The notes under the pieces: generated by a model | The model's database searches: none | Seen by the model: the letters and a program-made list of their open reading frames with translations, nothing else | Told to the model about the DNA's origin: nothing | Position numbers and translations under genes: made by a program | Shown: positions 35,904 to 43,820 of the stretch, piece by piece | Layout of the letters: every line of letters begins with the position of its first letter | How positions within the stretch are numbered: the stretch's first letter is position 1 | DNA from: an uncultured Desulfobacterales bacterium | Lineage (GTDB): Bacteria > Desulfobacterota > Desulfobulbia > Desulfobulbales > Desulfocapsaceae | NCBI GenBank assembly: GCA_937915545.1 | Contig: CALGIJ010000005.1 | Span: 1 to 64,000 of the forward strand | DNA: 64,000 bases | Direction: 5' to 3'

Positions 35904-35929
35904 CATATCCGCCGCAGGCGGCGGATATG
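35904..35929. repeat. Perfect 12-bp inverted repeat between HdrCB and HdrA genes
   Basis: CATATCCGCCGC-AG-GCGGCGGATATG. It sits inside the operon 26 bases before the hdrA start. It could be an RNA processing or stability element, or partial attenuator. No T-tract. Confidence 0.5.
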
Positions 35930-35955
35930 GAAGACACACAGAGGAGACACCCAAG

Positions 35956-38900
35956 ATGCAGGACACCAAGAAAATCGGGTCGGTGATGATTGTCGGCGGC
36001 GGCGTTACCGGAATGCAGGCCGCCCTCGATCTCGCCGATGCCGGGTACTATGTGTATCTGGTGGAAAAGAGCGGCGCCATCGGCGGAGCCATGGCCCAGC
36101 TCGACAAGACCTTCCCCACCAACGATTGCTCGATGTGAATTATCGCGCCAAAATTGGTTGAGTGCGGTCGGCACTTGAATATACAGCTGATGACCTTGAG
36201 CGAGGTCACCAAGATCGACGGCGTTGCCGGGAATTTCACCGTCACCGTCAAGGAAGCGCCACGTTATGTGGACATGGAGAAGTGTATCGCCTGCGGTGCC
36301 TGCACCGAGAAGTGCCCGAAAAAGGTGGACAGCGAGTACGACGCCGCCACCGGCAAGCGTAAGGCGATCTACGTCAAATACGCCCAGGCGGTGCCGCTCA
36401 AGTACCAGATCGACCCCGCCAACTGCATCCGCCTGCAGAAGCCCGGTGCCTGCGGTTTCTGTGAGAAGGTCTGCGATGCCGGGGCGATCAACTTCAACGA
36501 CACCGAGAAGATCCACACCCTCAACGTCGGCGCCGTGGTCCTCGCCCCCGGGTTCGAGGCCTACGACCCCACCGACGCCAAGGTCTGGGGCTTCGGCGTC
36601 TACAAGAACGTCATCACCTCGCTGCAGCTCGAGCGCTACCTGTCCGCCTCCGGGCCGACCGAAGGGCACCTCATCCGCCCCTCCGACGGCAAGCCGGTCA
36701 ACAAGGTCGCCTTCCTGCAGTGCATCGGCTCCCGTGACGAGAACCTCTGCGGCAATGGCTACTGCTCCTCGGTCTGCTGCATGTACGCCATCAAGGAGGC
36801 GGTCATCGCCAAGGACCACGTGCCCGGGCTGCAGACCTCCATCTTCTATATGGACATGCGCACCCACGGCAAGGAGTTCGATCAGTATCTCGAGCGGGCC
36901 CGCGAGGATTCGGGGGTGCGTTTCGTGCGCTGCCGCGTCAATGGTGTCGAGACCGACGGCGCCAGCAGCGACCTGCGTCTGCGCTATGTCAACGAGGAAG
37001 GCCGTCAGAAGGAAGAGTTCTTCGACATGGTGGTGCTCTCCGTCGGCCTGCAGACCCCGAAACACGTCCTGGAACTTGCCCAGACCGCCGATATCAAGCT
37101 GACCGCGGACAACTTCGCCGCCACCTCCGATTTCGCCCCGGTGCAGACCTCCCGCGAGGGCATCTTCACCTGCGGCGCCATCGCCGGGCCGAAGGACATC
37201 CCGCAGTCGGTGGTCGAAGGTTCGGCCGCGGCGGCGGCTGTCGCCGACCTTCTCGCCCCATCCCGTTTCGCCTTGACCCGCCAGGCGAGCTTCCCGGCCG
37301 AGAAGGACATCTCCCAGCAAGAGCCGCGCATCGGCGTCTTCGTCTGCCATTGCGGATCGAACATCGCCGGTGTGGTCGACGTCAAGGCGGTGGAGGAGTA
37401 TGCCGCCACCCTGCCCGATGTGGTCTACGTGGAGCGCAATCTCTTCTCCTGCTCCCAGGATACCCAGAACATGATCGCCAAGCGTATCCAGGAGAAGGAC
37501 CTCAACCGTATCGTCATCGCCGCATGCACGCCGCGGACCCACGAGCCCCTCTTCCGCGAGACGCTCAAGGCCGCCGGGCTTAACGAGTATCTGGTGGAGA
37601 TGGCCAACATCCGCAACCACAACTCCTGGGTGCACAGCAAGAATCCCCAGGATGCCACCGCCAAGGCCAAGGACCTGGTGCGCATGGCGGCGGCCAAGGT
37701 TACCTTCGGGGACTCCCTCAAGCCGGTGGCGGTGCCCATCACCCAGAAGGGCCTGGTCATCGGCGGCGGCGTCGCCGGCATGACCGCCGCCCTTAACCTC
37801 GCCCGTCAGGGATTCGAGGTGCATCTGGTGGAGAAGAGCGACACCCTCGGCGGCAACGCCCTCAACATCAAGCACACCTGGTCAGGCGAGCACGTGCCCA
37901 CGCAGGTAGCCAAGCTGATTGACAAGGTTATCTGGAATGACCGCATCATCATCCATAAGGAACACACGGTGACCGCGGTGGAGGGCTTCGTCGGCAACTT
38001 CCGCTCGACCATTACCGGCGCCGACGGCAGCAGCAAGGTCATCGAGCACGGCACCGGCGTCGTCGCCATCGGCGGCGAGGCCTTCCTGCCCAAGGAATAC
38101 AACTACGAAACCATCACCCGCGTCGTCACCGCGGTGCAGTTCGACAAGCTCTTCGAACTCAAGGAGAAGCACGTCAAGCAGGCCAAGCGCTTCGTCTTCA
38201 TCCAGTGCGTCGGCTCCCGCGAGGGGGACCACATGTACTGCTCCAAGGTGTGCTGCACCCACTCGGTGCAGTCGGCCATCGCCCTCAAGAAAGAGAACCC
38301 GGAGCGCAACGTCTATATCCTCTACCGTGACATGCGCACCTACGCGCAGCGTGAGTCCCTGTTCCGGCAGGCGCGCAAGCTCGGCGTCATTTTCATCAAC
38401 TACGAGCTGCACGGCAAACCCAAGGTCACCGAGAACGGCCCCGATATCGACGTCGAGGTTTGGGATCATGTCCTGCACCGCCCGCTGAAGATCAAGGCCG
38501 ACATGGTCATTCTCGCCACCGCCATCCGGCCGCGCGAAGATGCCGCCGAACTCGGCAAGCTCTACAAGGTGCCGGTGGATGGGCACGGCTTCTTCCAGGA
38601 GGCCCATGCCAAGCTCAAGCCGGTGGATTTCTCCACCGATGGCATGTTTGTCGCCGGTCTCGCCCACTATCCCAAGCCGGTGGAAGAGGCAGTGGCCCAG
38701 GCCCTGGCGGCCTCGGCCCGTGCCGCGACGCTGCTCTCCAAGACGCAGATCTCTCTCGATGCGGTCAAGGCAGCCGTCGACGAGAACTACTGCGACGGCT
38801 GCGCCCTGTGCGTCGACGTCTGCCCCTACCACGCCATCACCCTGGTGGAGCGTGCTGGAGAGGACGATCGCGCCAAGGGCCGCCTGATCAGCGTCAACAA

Positions 38901-39018
38901 GGCCAAGTGCAAGGGCTGCGGCCTCTGCCAGGGCACCTGCCCGAAGCGTGGCGTGGCCGTGTCCGGGTTCACCATGCGGCAGATCAGCGCCCAGATCCAG
39001 GCGGCGCTGGCGGTTTAG
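35956..39018 (+). CDS. hdrA: HdrA-like FAD/iron-sulfur selenoprotein
   Basis: A 1,020-residue electron-bifurcating flavoprotein, one frame if TGA 36136-36138 is selenocysteine (Sec61). The Sec occurs in TNDCSM-Sec-IIAPKLVE, exactly where HdrA proteins have Cys. Domains: N-terminal FAD-binding segment (VGGGVTGMQAALDLADAGY), ferredoxin CIACGACTEKCP (about 108), CGFCEKVCD (about 170), main FAD Rossmann fold GGGVAGMTAALNLARQGF (about 598), CSKVCCTHSVQSA, and a C-terminal 2x[4Fe-4S] ferredoxin (CDGCALCVDVCP about 945, CKGCGLCQGTCP about 985). The length corresponds to two HdrA-type units in tandem. It should split electrons from MvhD between ferredoxin and the HdrB disulfide site. The start has a GAGGAG box. 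Reading it as two separate genes would break the conserved motif. Confidence 0.92.
36161..36175 (+). promoter_or_regulatory. Putative SECIS hairpin of hdrA
   Basis: Stem AGTGC/GCACT with loop GGTCG, extendable by G-T wobble pairs, starting 22 bases after the in-frame TGA. The GGTC loop resembles the fdhF SECIS. Confidence 0.6.
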
Positions 39019-39245
39019 TCAAGGGGAAACCGCCGTGGCGCCGGCCTCTGCCGGGACCGCGGCGGCCTATAGCGACATATGATGGCCGCCGCGCCGCAGG
39101 GCGCAGGGAGTGGCCGCAAGATCTGGCCACAGGCCACGGCGGCCATCGTCAACACCCCTTAGGGGGATATGGGCGTGACGATGTGGGGAATGCCCGCGAC
39201 AGTATCCGGGCTTTCCCCGCGTTCATCGCCAAAAGGAGCGATACA
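39019..39245. other. Spacer between hdrA and mvhD
   Basis: A 227-base GC-rich gap inside an otherwise tight operon, rich in GGCC-type short inverted repeats. No coding frame resembles a known protein. It ends with the AAAAGGAG ribosome-binding site of mvhD. Confidence 0.4.
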
Positions 39246-39665
39246 ATGAGTTTCGAACCGAAGATAGTTGCCTTCTGCTGCAACTGGTGTTCCTACGCCG
39301 CCGCCGACCTGGCGGGAACGGCGCGTATGCAGTACCCGCACAACGTGCGTATCATCCGCGTCATGTGCTCGGGCATGGTCCATCCCGAGTTCGTCATGGA
39401 CGCCCTCGCTCAGGGGGCCGACGGTGTGATGGTGCTTGGCTGACACCTCGGCGAATGTCATTACCTGGATGGTAATTACAAAGCGATGTCCCGTTCGGAT
39501 ATGGTCGTTGAACTGCTCGAGGATTTTGGCTACGACCCGGAGCGCTTCAGCCTCAATTGGGTCTCCTCGGCGGAACCGGACAAGTTCGTCGCCGCGGTCA
39601 CTGAGATGACCGCGCGCATCAAGAGACTGGGTCCTGTCACTGCCCAGGATGCCAAAGCGGCATAA
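39246..39665 (+). CDS. mvhD: MvhD-like [2Fe-2S] selenoprotein linking hydrogenase to HdrA
   Basis: A 139-residue protein, one frame with TGA 39441-39443 as selenocysteine (Sec66). It starts FEPKIVAFCCNWCSYAAADL, the conserved cysteine pair, with M-C-S-G-M-V-H-P in the middle and GVMVLG-Sec-HLGECHY, where most homologues have Cys. MvhD carries a [2Fe-2S] cluster and passes electrons from the MvhAG hydrogenase to HdrA. Selenocysteine at this position is known in methanogen VhuD. It is 11 bp upstream of mvhG. An AAGGAG box 7 bases before ATG 39246 fixes the start. Confidence 0.92.
39460..39476 (+). promoter_or_regulatory. Putative SECIS hairpin of mvhD
   Basis: Stem ATTACC/GGTAAT with loop TGGAT; the loop begins 23 bases after the TGA. 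Loop sequence and spacing are identical to those of mvhA. Confidence 0.6.
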
Positions 39666-39676
39666 AGGAGGAAGAA

Positions 39677-40618
39677 ATGGGTGTACCTACTGCGTTGGAG
39701 TGGCTTGGCTCCTGTTCCGGATGCGAGATCGCCATCCTGAACATCGGCGAGGCCCTCGTCCCCATTATCACCGAGGCCCTGGACATCGTCCATGCCCCGG
39801 TCTTGATGGACCATAAATATTTCGGCCAGTGCGGCGAAGGGGTGACTCTGAGCATCCCCGAGGCGACGGTTGGCATCGTCACCGGCGGCGTCAGCAACCA
39901 CGAGCACCTCGAGGTGCTGGAAGAGATGCGCGCCAAGTGCAAAGTGCTGATCGCCCTCGGCACCTGCGCCACCCACGGCGGCATCCCGGCCCTGATGAAC
40001 GGTCAGGACCGCGCTTCGAGCTGGGAGGAGATCTACCAGACGGTGACCACCGACCCCGGCGCCGCGGTGCCGAACGTCGAAGTCCCCGCCCCCCTCGAGC
40101 GCGTCTATGCCTGCGACGAGAAGGTCAAGATCGACATGCAGCTGCCCGGCTGCCCGCCCAACCCGGAGCTCATCGCCGAGGTCATCGTTTCGCTGCTCGA
40201 AAACCGCTCGCCGGTGCTGCCGGGCAAGAGCGTCTGCGACACCTGCCCGACCCAGCGTCAGGGCAAGGGCGATGTCGACCGCGTCAAGCGCTTCATCACC
40301 AACGCCAAGTTCACCCCCGGCGCGCCCATCGACGAGATGCGCTGTCTGCTCGAGCAAGGCTACCTGTGCATGGGCCCGGTGACCGCCGCCGGCTGCGCCA
40401 AGCGCGGCGCCCCGAGCTGCATCTCGGCGCGGGTACCTTGCCGTGGCTGCTTCGGCCCGGTGCGCAAGGACGGCAACCAGCTGCTCGACATGATGAACGC
40501 CCTGGCCAGTAACGGCATCGATTTCAAGTCGGTGGTCGATCGCCGCTCCCTGCTGCGGTTCTCGGGAGCGCACGGATTATTGCGGCCGTCCAAGAAGACT
40601 GCCGTCAAGGAGGATTAA
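39677..40618 (+). CDS. mvhG: [NiFe] hydrogenase small subunit MvhG-like
   Basis: The 313-residue iron-sulfur subunit of an F420-non-reducing type hydrogenase. The proximal-cluster motif W-L-G-S-C-S-G-C is at the N-terminus (C13, C16), with GTCATHGG and the LPGCPPNPE motif following. Additional cysteines for further [4Fe-4S] clusters lie in the C-terminal half (CDTCPT, CLLEQGYLCMGPVTAAGC, PCRGCFG). There is no twin-arginine signal, so the enzyme is cytoplasmic. A strong AAAGGAGG box precedes the start and the stop is 1 base before mvhA. It relays electrons from the MvhA active site to MvhD. Confidence 0.94.
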   Translation: MGVPTALEWLGSCSGCEIAILNIGEALVPIITEALDIVHAPVLMDHKYFGQCGEGVTLSIPEATVGIVTGGVSNHEHLEVLEEMRAKCKVLIALGTCATHGGIPALMNGQDRASSWEEIYQTVTTDPGAAVPNVEVPAPLERVYACDEKVKIDMQLPGCPPNPELIAEVIVSLLENRSPVLPGKSVCDTCPTQRQGKGDVDRVKRFITNAKFTPGAPIDEMRCLLEQGYLCMGPVTAAGCAKRGAPSCISARVPCRGCFGPVRKDGNQLLDMMNALASNGIDFKSVVDRRSLLRFSGAHGLLRPSKKTAVKED

Positions 40619-40619
40619 G

Positions 40620-42068
40620 ATGGGAAAAGTGTTGAATATCGCCCCGGTCTCGCGGATCGAGGGCCACGCCAAAATCGCCATTCATCTCGGCGACGATGGC
40701 AATGTGCAGGATGCCTTCCTGCACATCCAGTCGCTGCGCGGCTTTGAGAAGTTCATCGAGGGACGGCCGGCGGAGGAAGTGCCGCGCATCGTCAACCGTA
40801 TCTGCGGCATCTGCCCGTGGATGCACCACCTCGCCTCCAACAAGGCGGTGGACGGGGCCTTCGGCGTCACCCCCACCGAAACTGGGCACAAGCTGCGGGA
40901 GATGTGCCAGGTGATGGCGCACATCAACGACAAGATCCTGCACTTCTTCTTCCTCGCCGCCCCGGACTTCGTCCTCGGCCCGGATGCCGACTACTCGGTG
41001 CGCAACGTCATCGGCGTGGTCAAGGCCGCCCCGGAGCTGGCCACCCAGGTGGTCAAGATGCGGCAGCTGGGGCAGATGATGCTCGACAAGTTCGCCGGCA
41101 AGGCCATCCACCCCATCGCCGGCGTCGTCGGCGGTTTCGCCAAGCCGATGGTCGAGGAGGAGCGCCAGGAACTGCTCGCCGGTACCCGCACCCTGCTCGA
41201 CTTCGCCTGTTTCGCCCTCGATTTCGCCATAAATAACGTCTTTTCCAAGTATATCGACGTTATCGGCGACCTCGGCGTCATCAAGACCGGCTTCCTCGGC
41301 ACCGTCGACCGGGCCGACGGGGCGCTGCGCCTCTATGACGGCAAGCAGCGCCTGATGAAGGCCGACGGCAGCTATGTCGATTTCGAGGGAGTCGACTACA
41401 CCCAGTACCTCGGCGAGCATGTCGAGCCCTGGGGCTACTCGAAGATGCCCTACGCCAAGAGCTGGAACGAGGGCTTCGACATGACCCTGGCCGCGCCCAA
41501 GGGCATCTACCGCGCCAACACCCTGGCGCGCATCAACGTCTGCGACCGCATCTCCACCCCCAAGGCCCAGGCGGCCCTGGAAGCCTTCCGCGCCTCGTTC
41601 GGCCGGCCGGCGCAGCAGACCCTGCTCTACCACTATGCCCGGCTCATCGAGCTGGTCTACGCCTGCGAGCGCACCATCGAACTGCTTCAGTGGGAAGGGA
41701 TCACCGATCCCAGGGTGCGGGCCAAGGTCGAACCCAAGGCGGGCCGCGGTGTCGGTATCGTCGAGGCGCCGCGCGGCACGCTCATCCACGACTATGTCAC
41801 CGATGACAATGGCTGCATCAAGAAGGCCAACCTCATCGTCGGCACCACCCACAACATCGCCCCGATGAACATGAGCGTCAAGCAGGCGGCGACTTCGCTG
41901 ATCAAAGGCGGGGTGTATAACGAGGGCCTGCTCAACCAGGTGGAAATGGCGGTGCGCGCCTACGACCCCTGAATGTCCTGCGCCACTCACCGCCTGGATG
42001 GCGGCATTCCGGTAGCAGTCAGCATCATCGACGCCAAGGGTAACGAGGTCGACAAGATCGTCGCCTGA
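40620..42068 (+). CDS. mvhA: [NiFeSe] hydrogenase large subunit MvhA-like, selenoprotein
   Basis: The catalytic H2-oxidising subunit, 482 residues when TGA 41970-41972 is read as selenocysteine (Sec451). The N-terminal nickel motif is RICGICPWMHH (about 60). The C-terminal motif is DP-Sec-MSCATH in place of D-P-C-x-x-C-x-x-H, making this a [NiFeSe] enzyme. A 25-residue tail after the His (RLDGGIPVAVSIIDAKGNEV...) should be removed by the maturation protease encoded first in the operon. In Methanococcus the equivalent Sec-containing end is a separate peptide, VhuU; here it is fused. Ending the gene at the TGA would remove half of the nickel site. The final stop is TGA 42066-42068. An AAGGAGG box precedes the ATG. 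Confidence 0.94.
41990..42004 (+). promoter_or_regulatory. Putative SECIS hairpin of mvhA
   Basis: Stem CCGCC/GGCGG with loop TGGAT; the loop begins 23 bases after the TGA. It encodes part of the post-His tail. Confidence 0.6.
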
Positions 42069-42086
42069 TCGATTCGTGCCGTTCGT

Positions 42087-42120
42087 GCAGCCTGCCGTGC
42101 CCCGCGGGGCGGCAGGCTGC
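42087..42120 (+). terminator. GC-rich hairpin ending the hydrogenase operon
   Basis: GCAGCCTGCC/GGCAGGCTGC with a 14-base self-complementary loop, 18 bases after the mvhA stop. No T-run, so it may be a rho-dependent or partial terminator. Confidence 0.55.
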
Positions 42121-42243
42121 CGAGGTGACCCGCAAAGGGCCTATTGACGGCCCTGGTGTTTTTTTGGTCGAAATTGTTGTATAAAAGGTGTACTTATTGG
42201 TTCCCGCCCGGTCGATACGAGGTGGGGCCTGTTGGAGGGTAAC

Positions 42244-42486
42244 ATGGTAGAAAGCAAGCGAATTCAGGTTCGTGCCGAGAATCCCAGCGGTTCCTGCGGG
42301 AAGCTCGACCATATGACCATCGACGAGTTGAAGGCCCGCGCCGTCGGCGATGAGTTCGACGGGACCTGCCCGGCCTGCGGCAAGTTCCATGTCAGCCGCG
42401 CCGAGATCGAGAAGATCGAGCGCGAGAAAGTGGTCGACAGCGAGACCTATAAGGCGATGAAGGCTGAGGCCGAAGCCTCCGAATAA
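42244..42486 (+). CDS. Small CxxC protein next to hydrogenase genes, function unknown
   Basis: An 80-residue protein. Residues 45-55 hold GTCPACGKFH, a single CxxC pair, and another cysteine lies near residue 17 (GSCGKLDHM). The C-terminus is a charged helix (EIEKIEREKVVDSE...). The ATG at 42244 follows TTGGAGGG closely, so it is preferred over ATG 42232. A TATAAA box near 42180 may be its promoter. A terminator follows directly. The position between mvhA and hypD suggests a link with hydrogenase function or metal handling, but no family is recognised. Confidence 0.65.
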   Translation: MVESKRIQVRAENPSGSCGKLDHMTIDELKARAVGDEFDGTCPACGKFHVSRAEIEKIEREKVVDSETYKAMKAEAEASE

Positions 42487-42530
42487 GACCAGCCGCATAT
42501 GGCGGGTTGGCCGTTGACCCGCGACAAGGA

Positions 42531-42557
42531 GCCGCTCCCGCGAGCGGCCCTTTTTTT
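42531..42557 (+). terminator. Rho-independent terminator after the small CxxC gene
   Basis: GCCGCT/AGCGGC with a 6-base loop, then CC and a run of seven Ts. It lies 45 bases after the stop. Confidence 0.85.
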
Positions 42558-42692
42558 CACGACCCCCCCGGCGTCGGGGGAAAATCTGGCGTCGATCGGC
42601 GATGGCTCTGGAAGTTCTGCCACGGCCACGGAGGGAAGCAGCACGGTTTCCCTGCGGGCCTGCAGCTTCCCCATCGAGAAAAGGTGTGGCGA

Positions 42693-43787
42693 ATGGCGAT
42701 AGCCGAAGTGTCAAAAGATCAAGAGCGCCAGCGGGCGCTCCTTGCGGAACTGCATCAGCTGGTGGATCGGCCGATGCGCCTGATGGTGGTCTGCGGCACC
42801 CAGAACCGTGCCATCCTCAAGTACGGCCTGCGCCACAAGCTCCCGGAAATGCTGGAGCTTGTTGCCGGCCCCGGCTGCTCGGTGTGCGTCATGCCGGCCG
42901 GGCATATCGACGCCTTCATCAAAATTGCCACTCAGCCCAAGGTCATCACTGCCGCCTGCGAGGACTTGCTGCGCGTCCCCGGCAGCAAGGAGAGCCTCGC
43001 TTCCATAGCCTCCCGCGGGGCGCGTATCGAGGTGATCATCTCTCCCATGGACGCCCTCGACATCGCCCGGCGCGAGCCCGACTACACCGTGGTCTACCCG
43101 GCGGTGGGCTTCGAGGCCACCGCCCCCAGCGTCGCCGAGACCATTCTCGAGGCGGCCCGCCTCGGCATCTGCAACTTTTGCGTCATCCCCTCTATCCGCC
43201 TCTTGCCGCCGACCATCGATCTGCTGCTCCTCGACCCGGACCTCGATATCCGCGGACTGCTCTGCTCCGACCACATCAACACCATCTCTGATACCAAGGC
43301 CTATACGCTGCTGGCCAAAAAGCACCATATCTCCTGCTATATAGCTGGCTTCGAGGTGGTTGACATCCTCGAAGGCATTCTCAGTCTGGTCAAGCAGATC
43401 CGCCGCGGCCAGACGCACTTCGACGACGGCACCGCCTTCATCTACTCCAGCGCCGACAACCGCAAGGCGCGGCGCATGGTCTCCGAGGTCTTCTTCGCCG
43501 TCGACACCGACTGGCGCGGGCTCGGCACCATCGAGAACAGCGGCTTCGTTATCCGCGACGAGCTGGCCCTGTTCGACGCCACCAAGCGCTTCAACGTGCG
43601 CTTCGAGGAGGGCGTCGAGTCCTGCATGTGCCAGTGCAACGCCATCATCACCGGGCGTGGCCTGCCTCCCGACTGTCCGGCCTTTGGCCTCGCCTGCACC
43701 CCCAAAAATCCCATCGGCCCGTGCATGATCTCCGACGAGGGGATCTGCCACTCCTACTACAAATACAGTCTGCAATCCTCGCGCTGA
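42693..43787 (+). CDS. hypD: Hydrogenase formation protein HypD
   Basis: The 364-residue iron-sulfur protein that, with HypC, builds the Fe(CN)2CO group of [NiFe] hydrogenases. Family landmarks: VVCGTQNRAILKYGLR (normally C-G-T-H), GPGCSVCVMP (normally G-P-G-C-P-V-C-V), VGFEATAPSVA, GFEVVDILEGI, and the C-terminal [4Fe-4S] cysteines (ESCMCQCN, LPPDCPAFGLACTPKNPIGPC, EGICHSYY). The His-to-Gln change in the first motif is unusual. No other hyp genes are in the window. The ATG at 42693 is chosen because upstream frame sequence is not conserved. It is downstream of the terminator at 42531, so it may have its own promoter. Confidence 0.92.
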   Translation: MAIAEVSKDQERQRALLAELHQLVDRPMRLMVVCGTQNRAILKYGLRHKLPEMLELVAGPGCSVCVMPAGHIDAFIKIATQPKVITAACEDLLRVPGSKESLASIASRGARIEVIISPMDALDIARREPDYTVVYPAVGFEATAPSVAETILEAARLGICNFCVIPSIRLLPPTIDLLLLDPDLDIRGLLCSDHINTISDTKAYTLLAKKHHISCYIAGFEVVDILEGILSLVKQIRRGQTHFDDGTAFIYSSADNRKARRMVSEVFFAVDTDWRGLGTIENSGFVIRDELALFDATKRFNVRFEEGVESCMCQCNAIITGRGLPPDCPAFGLACTPKNPIGPCMISDEGICHSYYKYSLQSSR

Positions 43788-43820
43788 CAGGCTGGCGGGT
43801 GAGCTCTGCACCAGCAGGGG

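Noticed and set aside
35313..36138. Frameshift or pseudogene explanation for the TGA codons in the HdrCB and HdrA genes
   Set aside because: Frame and homology continue without change across each TGA, each replaces a conserved Cys, and each is followed by a hairpin. The pattern repeats in four genes.
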